Shown: positions 33,104 to 41,749, numbered from the stretch's first letter. The stretch: DNA of 64,000 nucleotides from Blastococcus tunisiensis (GCF_900112815.1 NZ_FOND01000010.1:1-64000); one strand, 5' to 3'. Translations and numbers: made by a program. The notes: generated by a model from the sequence alone, not told the origin.

Positions 33104-33715
33104 GTGACCCGTAGGCGCCAGGTGCTGCTGCCGCTGGCGGGCGTCGTCCTCGTGGTGACCGGCTGCGCCGACCGGGCGTCCACCGCCGCACCGCCGTCGG
33201 TCTCGCTGCAGCCGATGCCACCCGCGCCGGGTCCCCTGCCGCACGGCCTGCTGCCCGAGGGCTCGCTCGCGCCGGAGGAGCTCGGGGCCGAACCGGCCCC
33301 GTACGAGCAGAGCGCGCTGAACGAGCGGCTGCACGCCCTCGTCGGAGGGTCGCCGGACTTCGGCGGACTCGATGCCCGGGACCGGGCCGTGCTCGTCGTG
33401 CGCTGGTTCGGGGACCCCCCTGCGGAGCTCCTGGCGCTCGTCGACGAGTACGCCGATGCCCCGTTCGACGTCCGGGTGGAACCGACGACGTTCCGCCCCG
33501 GGGACCTCGCGGACGAGGCGCGGCGGCTGCTCCAGGACCACCCCGGCGTCGTCACCGGAACGTTCCCGAGGACCACCGGCGACGGGATCGGCGTGGGAAT
33601 CGACCCGTCGGTCGCCACGGATCCCGACCGGGCCGACCTGGACCGGCTCGGCGTCACCAGCCGCTTCCCGCTGTTCCCGGAGCCGATCGGCCGTCCGGTG
33701 CCGGCCACCGGCTGA
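33104..33715 (+). CDS. putative lipoprotein (hypothetical)
   Basis: The 203-residue product starts VTRRRQVLLPLAGVVLVVTGC, a lipoprotein signal peptide with lipobox VVTGC, so Cys21 would be lipidated and the protein anchored outside the membrane. A Pro/Ala-rich linker follows, then a domain of about 130 residues (ALNERLHALVGGSPDFGGLD, RAVLVVRWFGDPPAELLALV) that I do not recognise. It resembles small mixed alpha/beta sensor-like domains. GTG 33104 was chosen because CAGCCT lies six bases before it and the signal peptide begins there. Confidence 0.7.
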   Translation: MTRRRQVLLPLAGVVLVVTGCADRASTAAPPSVSLQPMPPAPGPLPHGLLPEGSLAPEELGAEPAPYEQSALNERLHALVGGSPDFGGLDARDRAVLVVRWFGDPPAELLALVDEYADAPFDVRVEPTTFRPGDLADEARRLLQDHPGVVTGTFPRTTGDGIGVGIDPSVATDPDRADLDRLGVTSRFPLFPEPIGRPVPATG

Positions 33716-33720
33716 CCGGG

Positions 33721-34389
33721 TCAGGCGCGCGCCTCACCCGGTTCGGTGATGTGCACCTGGACGGCGCGGAACTGCGCCGGGGTCTCGAGCAGGACCGCCT
33801 TGGTCGGCTCACCCACGTCGAGGGCGGGCTCGCGGCGCAGCGCGGTCAGTGGCGCCAGGCGCGGATCGGCGAGGACGTCGTCGACCAGGCCACGGTCGCC
33901 GCCGGTGAACAGGGCGTCGACCGACCCCGCGTGCGGGAGCAGCACCCGCACCGCCGTCTCGACGGCATGGGCGACGACGGCGTCGGTCTGGTGGCCGCGG
34001 CGTCGGGCGAACCGCTGCTGGGACCAGCCCCCGGCCGCCGTCCGGCCCTGCACCTGCCGGGCGTCGACCTTGGAGACGACCAGGCCCGGCCCGTCGAACA
34101 CGCCCACGGCCCAGCGGCCGCGGCGGACGAGGAGCACGGCGGCCCGGTGCGGCTGCCGCGCGGCGGCGGCGAACGTGCCCAGCAGCGGCGGCTGCGGTGT
34201 CCACGCGAACGGGGCCCGGAGGACGACGGTCGTGGTGTCGGTGCAGGCGATCCGGACCGCCGCCCCGTCGAGGCCGACGTCGGCGAAGCTGCCGTGCCGC
34301 TCGGCCACGCCGTCCAGCCAGCGGCCCAGCCGTTCCGGTGCGATCCCCAGGATGCGTCCTCCGCCGGCGGCCGGACGGGCGCGGGTCAT
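33721..34389 (-). CDS. acVLRF1-family peptidyl-tRNA hydrolase
   Basis: This 222-residue protein belongs to the actinobacterial VLRF1 group. VLRF1 proteins cleave peptidyl-tRNA on split, stalled large ribosomal subunits during ribosome quality control. The family signature is QGRTAAGGWSQQRFARRRGH (about residues 115-134), where the Gly-Gly-Trp-Ser-Gln stretch forms the active loop. The C-terminal DALFTGGDRGLVDDVLADPRL segment also fits. It lies 18 bases after the MFS gene on the same strand, so they may be co-transcribed, although no shared function is obvious. Confidence 0.85.
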   Translation of the reverse strand: MTRARPAAGGGRILGIAPERLGRWLDGVAERHGSFADVGLDGAAVRIACTDTTTVVLRAPFAWTPQPPLLGTFAAAARQPHRAAVLLVRRGRWAVGVFDGPGLVVSKVDARQVQGRTAAGGWSQQRFARRRGHQTDAVVAHAVETAVRVLLPHAGSVDALFTGGDRGLVDDVLADPRLAPLTALRREPALDVGEPTKAVLLETPAQFRAVQVHITEPGEARA

Positions 34390-34407
34390 CGGCGGGAGCT
34401 CAGGCCG

Positions 34408-35643
34408 TCAGCGGACGAGGGCGGGCGCGGCGGCGTGCTCGGCCGGGACGTGCAGCAGCCGCTGGAACGCGCCGACGACGACCGCGGCGATCACCGCGGC
34501 GACGGTGGCCACCAGGAAGGCGGTGTTGGCGCCGTAGACGTCGACCAGCTTGCCGGAGACGGAGGCGCCGACGGCCACGCCCAGGCCCAGGGCGGTCCCG
34601 ATCCAGGTGAACGCCTCGGTGACCGCCGCCCGCGGGACGAGCAGCTCGGCGAGGGTGAAGGAGCTGATCAGCGACGGCGAGACCGCGATCCCGGCGATGA
34701 CGACGAAGGGCACCATCAGCCACACGTCGGTGACCACGAGCAGCGGGAGGCTGCAGACGGCCAGGAGCGCCAGCGAGCCCACCAGCCGGTGCCGCAGCGG
34801 CATCCGCCAGTGCACCGTCCCCCAGCCGATGCCGCTGGCCATGGACCCCACGGCGAGCCCGGCGATGAGGACCCCGGACAGGGACTTGGCGCCCTCCTGG
34901 TCGGCGAAGGCGACCAGGGCGATCTCCAGCGTGCCGAGGACGGCGCCCACGGCGGCACCGACGACGAACAGCACCCGCAGCCCGCGGGTGCGGATCGCCG
35001 AGGGGCCGTTGCGGTGCTCGTGCGGGGTCACCGGCGGTTCCGTCCGCCGCTGGGCGGCGAACAGCAGGCTGCCGATGGTGGCCAGGGTGAACGCGGTGAC
35101 GACGCCGCTCGTGGCGTGGCCGGTGGTCGAGAGGAACGTGACGAGCACCGGACCGACGATGAACACGAACTCGTCGACGACGGACTCCATCGCCAGCGCC
35201 GTCGGCAGGCGGTGGCTGCCGCGCAGCAGATGGGTCCAGCGCACCCGGATCATCGAGGAGACCGGGGGGATGCAGGCACCTGCGAGGCCGGCCGAGGCGA
35301 ACACCGTCCACAGCGGCCAGTCCTGCTTCACCGCGGCCAGGAAGGAGCAGCCCGCCGCGACGAAGACGACGAGCACCGGCAGCAGGACCTTCCGCTGGCC
35401 GTGACCGTCGGCCCAGCGGCCCAGCAGCGGGCCCGCGGCGGCGGTGGTGACCGCGCCGGTCGCGGCGACCGCGCCACCGAGTCCGTAGGAGCCGGTCTCG
35501 TCGGCGATGAGCAGGACGCTGCCCAGGCCGACCATCGACAGCGGCAGCCGGCCGATGAACGCGGCGAGCACCATGGGCAGGGCATGCGGGGTCCGCAGCA
35601 CCTGGAGGTAGGGATTCGCCACGAGCGGGGGAGCCTCCGTCAC
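34408..35643 (-). CDS. MFS transporter, probable drug/solute exporter
   Basis: This 411-residue protein of the major facilitator superfamily has 12 predicted membrane helices. The first helix pair (LPMVLAAFIGRLPLSMVGLGSVLLI) and the loop after helix 2 (GPLLGRWADGHGQRKVLL, a variant of the GxLaDrxGrr motif A) fit exporters of the DHA1/SET-like kind. The substrate is not known. The GTG start at 35643 has no strong ribosome binding site. The upstream gap of about 230 bp to pckG holds the triple-hairpin repeat. Confidence 0.82.
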   Translation of the reverse strand: MTEAPPLVANPYLQVLRTPHALPMVLAAFIGRLPLSMVGLGSVLLIADETGSYGLGGAVAATGAVTTAAAGPLLGRWADGHGQRKVLLPVLVVFVAAGCSFLAAVKQDWPLWTVFASAGLAGACIPPVSSMIRVRWTHLLRGSHRLPTALAMESVVDEFVFIVGPVLVTFLSTTGHATSGVVTAFTLATIGSLLFAAQRRTEPPVTPHEHRNGPSAIRTRGLRVLFVVGAAVGAVLGTLEIALVAFADQEGAKSLSGVLIAGLAVGSMASGIGWGTVHWRMPLRHRLVGSLALLAVCSLPLLVVTDVWLMVPFVVIAGIAVSPSLISSFTLAELLVPRAAVTEAFTWIGTALGLGVAVGASVSGKLVDVYGANTAFLVATVAAVIAAVVVGAFQRLLHVPAEHAAAPALVR

Positions 35644-35719
35644 ACGTAGGGGGGCACCGTCACGCTAACCGACACCCCGCCGGCCCGCCCCGGAGCGCCA
35701 CCGCCACGCTGCCCCGGCG

Positions 35720-35803
35720 ATGATCAGCTTCCCTGATCATGGAGCGTCCTCCCTCACGGTGTGCGGTGAGGGAGGACGCCGCACGATCAGGTTCCCTGAT
35801 CGT
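35720..35803. repeat. triple-hairpin intergenic repeat, copy 2
   Basis: Bases 35720-35727 pair with 35733-35740 (ATGATCAG). Bases 35744-35757 pair with 35766-35779 (GCGTCCTCCCTCAC, perfect). Bases 35783-35791 pair with 35795-35803 (ACGATCAGG). The central stem is identical to that of copy 1 at 14384-14475 and the outer stems are near-identical, while the loops differ. It lies upstream of the MFS gene and downstream of pckG. Confidence 0.85.
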
Positions 35804-35828
35804 CGCCGGGCGGGGCTCGGACGACGAG

Positions 35829-35862
35829 AGGCCCGGATCCGCCACGCTGCGGATCCGGGCCT
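35829..35862 (-). terminator. perfect 14-bp terminator hairpin after pckG
   Basis: AGGCCCGGATCCGC (35829-35842) pairs perfectly with 35849-35862 around a six-base loop. It lies 14 bases after the pckG stop on the minus strand. Confidence 0.85.
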
Positions 35863-35876
35863 TCGTCTGCCGGCAG

Positions 35877-37691
35877 TTACGCCAGGCGGCTCTTGAGGAT
35901 CTCCAGCTCGTCCCACATGGTGCTGGGCAGCTTGTCCCCGAACTTCTCGAACCACTCGGTGATCTGCGGGACCTCCTCCCGCCACTCCTCGGGCTTGACG
36001 GCGAGGGCCTGCTCCACCTGCTCCGGGGTCATGTCGAGGCCGGAGACGTCGAGGGAGTCGACGGTCGGCACGTGGCCGACCGGCGTCTCGACGGCGGCCG
36101 CGGTGCCCTCGAGGCGCTCGACGACCCACTTGAGGACCCGGCTGTTCTCGCCGAAGCCCGGCCACAGGAAGCCGCCGTCCTCGTCCCGGCGGAACCAGTT
36201 GACGTAGAAGATCCGCGGCAGCTTGGTCGAGTCGTGCTGCTTGCCGGTGTCGACCCAGTGGGAGAAGTAGTCACCGGCGTTGTAACCGATGAACGGCAGC
36301 ATCGCGAACGGGTCGCGGCGGACGACGCCGACGGCGCCGGTGGCCGCGGCCGTGGTCTCCGAGGAGAGCGTGGCGCCCATGAACACGCCGTGGTTCCAGT
36401 CCCGGGCCTCGCTGACCAGCGGGATCGTGGTCTTGCGGCGGCCACCGAAGAGGATCGCCGAGATCGGCACGCCCTTCGGGTCGTCGTACTCCGGCGCCAG
36501 GATCGGGCACTGGGTGATCGGCGTGCAGAACCGGCTGTTGGGGTGCGACGAGGGCTCGTCGCTCTCCGGGGTCCAGTCCCGGCCCTTCCAGTCGGTGAGG
36601 TGGGCGGGGGCGTCGTCGGTCATGCCTTCCCACCAGATGTCGCCGTCGTCGGTGAGGGCGACGTTGGTGAAGACCGAGTTGCCCTTCTCGATCGTGCGCA
36701 TCGCGTTGGGGTTGGTGTCCCAGCCGGTGCCGGGCGCGACGCCGAAGAGGCCGAACTCGGGGTTGAGCGCGTAGAGCCGGCCGTCCTCGCCGAAGCGCAT
36801 CCAGGCGATGTCGTCGCCCAGGGTCTCGACCTTCCAGCCCGGGATGGTCGGCTCCAGCATCGCCAGGTTCGTCTTGCCGCACGCCGACGGGAACGCGGCG
36901 GCGACGTAGTAGACCTTCTGCTGCGGGCTGGTCAGCTTGAGGATGAGCATGTGCTCGGCGAGCCAGCCCTCGTCGCGGGCCATCACCGAGGCGATGCGCA
37001 GCGAGTAGCACTTCTTGCCCAGCAGCGCGTTGCCGCCGTACCCGGAGCCGTAGGACCAGATCATCCGCTCCTCGGGGAACTGGACGATGTACTTGGTGTC
37101 GCTGCAGGGCCACGGCACGTCGGCCTGGCCGGGGTCCAGCGGGGCGCCGAGGGAGTGCATGGCCGGCACGAACGGCCGGTCCTCACCCATGGCGTCGAGG
37201 ACGTAGCTGCCGATGCGCGCCATGACCCGCATGGAGACGACGACGTACTCGGAGTCGGTGAGCTCCACACCGAACATCGGGTTCTCGGCCTCGACGGGGC
37301 CCATGCAGAACGGGATGACGTACATCGTCCGGCCGCGCATGCACCCCCGGTACAGCTCGGTCATGACCGACTTCATCTCGGCCGGGTCCATCCAGTTGTT
37401 GGTCGGGCCGGCGTCGGCCTCGTCGACCGAGCAGATGTAGGTGCGGTCCTCGACCCGCGCGACGTCGCGCGGGTCGGAGGCGCACCAGAACGAGTTGGGC
37501 TTGGCGTCGAGGCGGCGGAAGGTGCCGGCGTCGACGAGCTGCTGGGTGAGCCGCTCCCACTCCTCGTCGCTGCCGTCCACCCACACGACCCGGTCCGGGG
37601 TCGTCAGCTCGGCCATCTCCCGCACCCAGGCCAGCAGGCGGGCGTGCGTGGTGGGGGCGTTCTCGAGACCGGGGGTGGCCACGGAAGTCAC
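35877..37691 (-). CDS. pckG: phosphoenolpyruvate carboxykinase (GTP)
   Basis: PckG interconverts oxaloacetate and phosphoenolpyruvate using GTP, the first committed step of gluconeogenesis from citric-acid-cycle intermediates. The 604 residues match the GTP-dependent family. The P-loop is [13 protein letters not shown] (about 270-282). The substrate region is [20 protein letters not shown] and the metal/nucleotide segment [16 protein letters not shown] 37691 ([20 protein letters not shown]) is chosen because it matches the mycobacterial enzyme's start and has GATGGAG upstream; a GTG at 37730 would add 13 residues. The gap upstream holds a palindrome at 37788-37816. A perfect terminator follows the gene. 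Confidence 0.95.
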   Translation of the reverse strand: MTSVATPGLENAPTTHARLLAWVREMAELTTPDRVVWVDGSDEEWERLTQQLVDAGTFRRLDAKPNSFWCASDPRDVARVEDRTYICSVDEADAGPTNNWMDPAEMKSVMTELYRGCMRGRTMYVIPFCMGPVEAENPMFGVELTDSEYVVVSMRVMARIGSYVLDAMGEDRPFVPAMHSLGAPLDPGQADVPWPCSDTKYIVQFPEERMIWSYGSGYGGNALLGKKCYSLRIASVMARDEGWLAEHMLILKLTSPQQKVYYVAAAFPSACGKTNLAMLEPTIPGWKVETLGDDIAWMRFGEDGRLYALNPEFGLFGVAPGTGWDTNPNAMRTIEKGNSVFTNVALTDDGDIWWEGMTDDAPAHLTDWKGRDWTPESDEPSSHPNSRFCTPITQCPILAPEYDDPKGVPISAILFGGRRKTTIPLVSEARDWNHGVFMGATLSSETTAAATGAVGVVRRDPFAMLPFIGYNAGDYFSHWVDTGKQHDSTKLPRIFYVNWFRRDEDGGFLWPGFGENSRVLKWVVERLEGTAAAVETPVGHVPTVDSLDVSGLDMTPEQVEQALAVKPEEWREEVPQITEWFEKFGDKLPSTMWDELEILKSRLA

Positions 37692-37787
37692 GGCGTCTCC
37701 ATCCTCTGGGTAGCCGGGCGGGTCTGACACCGGCGTTGGTGCGAGCGACCCGGCATCGGTGCTGGTGCAACGATCCGGATCGGCTCA

Positions 37788-37816
37788 GGTTACCGGCGGT
37801 TCGCACCGCTGTAACC
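37788..37816. promoter_or_regulatory. palindrome in the pckG upstream region
   Basis: GGTTAC (37788-37793) and GTAACC (37811-37816) flank an inner GCGGT-TCGC-ACCGC dyad, so the whole block is an imperfect palindrome. A direct repeat ACGTCT-AGG-ACGTCT follows at about 37830-37844. Both lie in the 305-bp gap 37692-37996 between the divergent pckG and hypothetical genes. The gap holds no gene I can support. Confidence 0.45.
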
Positions 37817-37996
37817 GTGAGAGATGTTACGTCTAGGACGTCTGGTTCTCAGGTCGGAAGACCCTGGTGACCAGCGGGGCAGGCCACGCGGCGGGATCTT
37901 CCGGGCGCCCGCACGGGCACCGCGCACGGCCACCCGGTCGCGGCCGGTGCTCGGAACTGCCCCGCGACGGCGGGCGCAGCCCTACGGTGCGCCGCC

Positions 37997-38401
37997 ATGG
38001 GGAAGACCTCGGCGCTCGTCGGCGCCGCCACGCTGCAGCTCGCCGCCGGCCTGGCCGGCCAGGTGGTCGCCCTGCGCCGGAGACACCACTACGACGTCCC
38101 CTTCATGACGGGCAGCCCGGAGCACGTCGGCCGCGACTCCTGGTGGTTCGGGACGGCGATCAGCGCACCGTCCTCCATGCTCGCGACCCAGGCCTGGGCG
38201 ATCCACCGGCTGCGCCGGGGCCCCGACGACCGCGCCCGGCGGGCGCTCCGCCGGCTCGGCACCGGGATGGTGTGCGGCTACCTGTCGGAGCGCCTCTGCC
38301 GGCACCGGCTGACCCCGGCGGGACTCGATCCCGTGGAGACGCCGATCGTGGCCGCCGGCTTCGCGGGCACGGTGGCGATGGCGCTGCTCAGCCGGCCGTG
38401 A
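37997..38401 (+). CDS. hypothetical membrane-associated protein
   Basis: The product is 134 residues and I do not recognise its family. An N-terminal hydrophobic segment (ALVGAATLQLAAGLAGQVVAL) is followed by a loop with HHYDVPFMTGSPEHVGRDSWWFGTA, a second weak helix, and a C-terminal helix (VAAGFAGTVAMALLS). A leaderless start is likely because TACGGT lies eight bases before ATG 37997. The last 14 bases overlap the 3' end of the convergent AHSA1-type gene. Confidence 0.6.
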   Translation: MGKTSALVGAATLQLAAGLAGQVVALRRRHHYDVPFMTGSPEHVGRDSWWFGTAISAPSSMLATQAWAIHRLRRGPDDRARRALRRLGTGMVCGYLSERLCRHRLTPAGLDPVETPIVAAGFAGTVAMALLSRP

Positions 38402-38924
38402 CCGGCCCTCCGGACGGCGGGCGGCCGTAGGCCGGGCCGACCCCGGCGGAGAAGGCGTCCCAGTCCTCGGGCGGGGCCGGGTCCCCCAGCTCGGCGCCGA
38501 GCTTCTCCAGGTACCAGTGCCAGCCCATCGCGAAGTCGACGACGTCGGCGTCGGCGGGGAAGACCTGGACGAAGCTCAGGTGGGTGCGGCCACCCTCCCT
38601 CCACAGGTCCAGGTCGACCCGCCAGTCCTCGGTGTCCTGCTGGGTCCACTCGACCACCAGCCGCCGCGGGGGGTCGCACTCGAGGATCGTCATGGGCTCG
38701 CCGACCGGTTCCCCCTCCTCGTGCGTCATGACGAACGTGCCCGTGGCGCCCACGCCCCGCTCGCCCTCGTAGCGGCCGATCCAGCGGGCGAGGCGGTCCG
38801 GTCCGGTCAGCGCCCCCCACACGTCCTCGATGGGATCGGGCCAGGAGCGGCGGAACTCCAGGCGTTGCCGCCCGTCCTCCAGCCGGGTCACCGAGCCGCG
38901 GCGGGTGGCGAGGTCCTCGGTCAT
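38388..38924 (-). CDS. AHSA1/SRPBCC-domain protein
   Basis: This 178-residue protein has an activator-of-Hsp90-ATPase-1-like (SRPBCC) fold, with FRRSWPDPIEDVWGALTGPDRLARWIG near the N-terminus and a helix FAMGWHWYLEKLGAEL near the C-terminus. Such proteins are often encoded directly after ArsR-type repressors, with overlapping frames, and form a regulator/effector pair whose ligand is unknown. The ATG at 38924 overlaps the ArsR stop (ATGA). Confidence 0.85.
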   Translation of the reverse strand: MTEDLATRRGSVTRLEDGRQRLEFRRSWPDPIEDVWGALTGPDRLARWIGRYEGERGVGATGTFVMTHEEGEPVGEPMTILECDPPRRLVVEWTQQDTEDWRVDLDLWREGGRTHLSFVQVFPADADVVDFAMGWHWYLEKLGAELGDPAPPEDWDAFSAGVGPAYGRPPSGGPVTAG

Positions 38925-39271
38925 GCGTCGTCTCCTGTTCGTCGCGCCCGCCGTCCGCGGGCGATCTCGGTGTCCAGTGCGTCCAGCCGCCGGGCCCAGA
39001 GGTCGCGGTAGGGCTCCAGCCAGTCGTCGATCTCCCGCAGGGGTGCCGGGTCGAGGGCGTAGAGCCGCCGCTTCCCCTCCGCCCGCGCGGTGACCAGGCC
39101 CGCCTCGCGCAGCACGCGCAGGTGCCGGCTGATCGCCGGCCGGCTGACGGGGAACCGTGCGGCGAGCTCGCCCGCGGCCAGCTCCCCCCGACGGGCGAGC
39201 AGCCCGACCAGCTCCCGGCGGACGGGGTCGGCCAGGGCCGCGAGGGCTTCCACGTCGCATGCGTAACGCAT
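38921..39271 (-). CDS. ArsR-family transcriptional regulator
   Basis: This is a 116-residue winged helix-turn-helix repressor of the ArsR/SmtB family. The start is EALAALADPVRRELVGLLAR, the recognition region FPVSRPAISRHLRVLREAGLV, and the wing AEGKRRLYALDPAPLREIDDWL. No metal-binding cysteine pairs are present, and the pairing with an AHSA1 gene is typical of the non-metal ArsR subgroup. It likely controls its own two-gene operon. The ATG is at 39271. Confidence 0.88.
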   Translation of the reverse strand: MRYACDVEALAALADPVRRELVGLLARRGELAAGELAARFPVSRPAISRHLRVLREAGLVTARAEGKRRLYALDPAPLREIDDWLEPYRDLWARRLDALDTEIARGRRARRTGDDA

Positions 39272-39328
39272 CGGTTACGGGTATGCCCAGAGGTTTCCGC
39301 GCGGTCCCGGCCGGGGCACTCGACCGGC

Positions 39329-39538
39329 ATGACGGTCACCGACCCCGACGTCCCCGATCCGCTCAACGACCCGCGCACCCTGCAGGCCGACCCCGGCGCG
39401 CACGGCCAGGGCGCCGACCTCGCCTCGGCCGAGGACGACCCGGCGGCCACGGGCGAGGAGGAGCTCGCCACCAGCGAGAACCCGGCCGACGAGGCCGGTG
39501 GCGGTGACGTGACCGGAGGCGCGCTCTCCGAATCCTGA
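39329..39538 (+). CDS. small acidic hydrophilic protein (hypothetical)
   Basis: The 69-residue product starts MTVTDPDVPDPLNDPRTLQA. It is strongly acidic (Asp, Glu, Ala, Gly), has no hydrophobic segment and is probably disordered. It resembles the small acidic proteins at 3184 and 3432 in composition. ATG 39329 lies eight bases after GGCACT, a possible leaderless start. The next gene, also small, follows 67 bases later on the same strand. Confidence 0.55.
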   Translation: MTVTDPDVPDPLNDPRTLQADPGAHGQGADLASAEDDPAATGEEELATSENPADEAGGGDVTGGALSES

Positions 39539-39605
39539 TGTGAGGGAGCGGTCCGTCGCGGGTACGGCGACGACGTCCCCACCGCAACGGATCGAGGAGG
39601 ACCGG

Positions 39606-39848
39606 ATGGCCACCGGCGAGACCGGCTTCGAGGACGTCTACTACGACCTCATCTCCGTCCAGTACCACTCCCTCAAGGCCGGGCACGACTACGGCCAGTA
39701 CGTCCGGGACGCCGAGAACGCCGGCCTGGACGACGTCGCGAACTTCTTCCGCCAGGTCATGGACGAGGACTCCGCGCGCGCCAAGCGCTGCCACGAACTC
39801 CTCGGCCGGCTGCAGGGCACCGACCAGGCCGGCCCCGCGGCGCAGTAG
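39606..39848 (+). CDS. small helical conserved actinobacterial protein
   Basis: The 80-residue product reads YDLISVQYHSLKAGHDYGQY followed by VRDAENAGLDDVANFFRQVM, two amphipathic helices in a ferritin-like pattern, and ends QAGPAAQ. Similar short proteins are common in actinobacteria, where they are annotated as hypothetical. ATG 39606 has a strong ribosome binding site (GAGGAGG). No metal-ligand set is complete, so a ferritin-like role is only a guess. Confidence 0.75.
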   Translation: MATGETGFEDVYYDLISVQYHSLKAGHDYGQYVRDAENAGLDDVANFFRQVMDEDSARAKRCHELLGRLQGTDQAGPAAQ

Positions 39849-39869
39849 CCGACGGGGCACGATGGGCCG

Positions 39870-40832
39870 GTGATCCGGACCCCGCTGACCCGCTGGTTCG
39901 ACCTGACGACGCCGGTCATCGGTGCGCCGATGGCCGGTGTCTCCGGCGGTGAGCTCGCCGCCGCCGTCTCTCGCGCGGGCGGGCTGGGGATGATCGGCGT
40001 GAGCGGCTCGCACCCCGCGTCGTTCGTCACCGAGCAGTGCGCCCTGCCGGTCGCCGAGCAACTCCCGTTCGGCGTGGGCCTCATGATCTGGGTCCTCGAG
40101 ACCCGGCCCGACCTGCTCGAGGCCACGATCGCCGCCGAACCCAGCCTCGTCTCGGTGTCCTTCGGAGACCCGGCGCCCTACGTCGGGCCGCTGCACGACG
40201 CGGGGATCGCCGTCTGCGCCCAGGTCAACACCACCGCCGACGTCCATCGGGCCCTCGACGCCGGAGTCGACATCCTGGTCGCCCAGGGAACCGAGGCAGG
40301 AGGCCACACCGGCCACCGCGCGACCCTCCCACTGCTCCAGGAGGTGCTCACGCTGACCGACCGGCCGGTGGTGGCCGCCGGTGGCATCGCCACCGGCGCC
40401 GGGATGGCGGCCGCCCTCGTCGCCGGTGCGGCCGGCGTGTGGATCGGGACGCCGCTGCTGTCGAGCACCGAAGGCCTCAACGCGCCCGCACTGCGGGAGC
40501 GGGTCCGGTCCGCCTCGGGCGAGGAGACGGTGCTGACCCGGGCGTTCGACGTCGCGGAGGGCGCCGCCTGGCCGGAGCGGTGGCCCGGCCGGGCGCTCGT
40601 CAACGACTTCAGCCGGGAGTGGCACGGTCGGGAGGACGAGTTGCGCGAGACGCCGGAGGCACGCCGGCGGGTGGTCGACGGACGTCGCACCGGGAACCCC
40701 GGCGACGCCCCCGTCTATGCAGGCGAGTCGGTCGGGCTGGTGACCACCGAGCGATCGGCGACCGACGTCGTCCGGGACCTCGATGCGGAGGCCGAGAAGG
40801 CGCTGCGGAAGGTGCCGAAGCTCTTGGCCTGA
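39870..40832 (+). CDS. nitronate monooxygenase-type flavoprotein
   Basis: This is a 320-residue FMN-dependent TIM barrel of the nitronate monooxygenase (2-nitropropane dioxygenase) family. The FMN-binding start is PVIGAPMAGVSGGELAAAVS. The motif AQGTEAGGHTGHR contains His146, at the position of the catalytic histidine. VAAGGIATGAGMAAALVAGAAGVWIGT is the phosphate-binding loop. These enzymes detoxify propionate 3-nitronate and related compounds; related flavoproteins include enoyl-ACP reductases (FabK), so the substrate is not certain. GTG 39870 fits the family start. A long bidirectional hairpin follows the gene. Confidence 0.85.
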   Translation: MIRTPLTRWFDLTTPVIGAPMAGVSGGELAAAVSRAGGLGMIGVSGSHPASFVTEQCALPVAEQLPFGVGLMIWVLETRPDLLEATIAAEPSLVSVSFGDPAPYVGPLHDAGIAVCAQVNTTADVHRALDAGVDILVAQGTEAGGHTGHRATLPLLQEVLTLTDRPVVAAGGIATGAGMAAALVAGAAGVWIGTPLLSSTEGLNAPALRERVRSASGEETVLTRAFDVAEGAAWPERWPGRALVNDFSREWHGREDELRETPEARRRVVDGRRTGNPGDAPVYAGESVGLVTTERSATDVVRDLDAEAEKALRKVPKLLA

Positions 40833-40849
40833 CCGGCCGACCGAGATCA

Positions 40850-40899
40850 CTGTGCAGTTCGCGGCCCTTCGATCAGCCGAAGGGCCGCCAACCGCACAG
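40850..40899. terminator. bidirectional hairpin terminator, 22-nt arms
   Basis: Bases 40850-40871 pair with 40878-40899 at 20 of 22 positions around a six-base loop. It lies between the convergent nitronate-monooxygenase and DsbA genes and can terminate both. Confidence 0.8.
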
Positions 40900-40907
40900 C
40901 CGCGGTC

Positions 40908-41600
40908 TCAGACGGCGCAGCTGTCGTCGGTGCAGCCGTCGGCCGCGGGGACGGTGACCAACGGGTTCGCGTCGGCCCAGGCCCGCGCGAGGATCTGCAG
41001 GAGCAGCTCGGCGGGCTGGGCACCTGCCGCGCCGTACTTCCGGTCGACGACGAAGAACGGGACGCCGGTCGCGCCGAGCGCCTGGGCGGTGGCGCCGTCC
41101 TGCCGCACGGCCGCCAGGTAGCGGCGGTCGGCGAGCGCGGCGCGGACCTCGGCCTCGTCGAGGCCGGCCTCCACGGCGAACGGGACGAGGGAGTCGACGT
41201 CGAAGACCGGGCGCCCCTCCTCGAAGTAGGCGTGCAGGAGGCGCTCCTTGAGCTCGTTGCGCTTCCCGTGCTCGGCGGCGAGGTGCAGCAGCTCGTGCGC
41301 GAGCAGGGTGTTGCCGCTGACGGCGTCGGCCAGGTGATACTCCAGGCCCTCGTCGGCGGCGACCTGCTCGACCCGGGCCATGTTCGCGCGCATCGACTCG
41401 ACGTCGGTGCCGTACTTGGCGGCCAGCGCCGGCAGCGTCGGGTGCGTCTGGCCCTCGGGGACCGACGGGTCCAGCTCGAAGGACCGCCAGACGACCTCGA
41501 CGGAGTCCCGGTGCGGGAACTGCTCGAGGGCGCTCTCCAGGCGGCGCTTGCCGATGTAGCACCAGGGGCACACGACGTCGGACCAGACCTCTACCTGCAT
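40908..41600 (-). CDS. DsbA-family oxidoreductase, FrnE-like
   Basis: This 230-residue thioredoxin-fold protein belongs to the FrnE/DsbA group. The active site is C11-P-W-C14 in VWSDVVCPWCYIGKRR, and the cis-proline segment is GATGVPFFVVDRKYGAAGAQ. An extra C-terminal cysteine pair, GCTDDSC, is typical of FrnE proteins. No signal peptide is present, so it works in the cytoplasm, perhaps in oxidative-stress defence or as an isomerase. ATG 41600 is chosen as the family start. It is convergent with the nitronate-monooxygenase gene. Confidence 0.9.
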   Translation of the reverse strand: MQVEVWSDVVCPWCYIGKRRLESALEQFPHRDSVEVVWRSFELDPSVPEGQTHPTLPALAAKYGTDVESMRANMARVEQVAADEGLEYHLADAVSGNTLLAHELLHLAAEHGKRNELKERLLHAYFEEGRPVFDVDSLVPFAVEAGLDEAEVRAALADRRYLAAVRQDGATAQALGATGVPFFVVDRKYGAAGAQPAELLLQILARAWADANPLVTVPAADGCTDDSCAV

Positions 41601-41749
41601 GCCCGGCCCAACGTCGTTGTCCGTTCGACGATTCCCACCGAGCGCGTCGTGCCGAGTGGGGCCCGGAGGGATCCGCGCAGGCGCGACGAAGCGGCTCAGC
41701 TCGACGGGGGACGGCTCGTGGCCGCGGTGCGATCCGGAGGATCGCAGTG

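Noticed and set aside
35739-37727. 662-residue plus-strand reading frame opposite pckG
   Set aside because: Antisense to a complete and diagnostic PEP carboxykinase, with no recognisable domain.
40850-40899. Further copy of the triple-hairpin or 3'-end repeat
   Set aside because: It is a single long hairpin without the GATCAG flanking stems or the GGACCCCGTCC arms, so it was kept as an ordinary bidirectional terminator.
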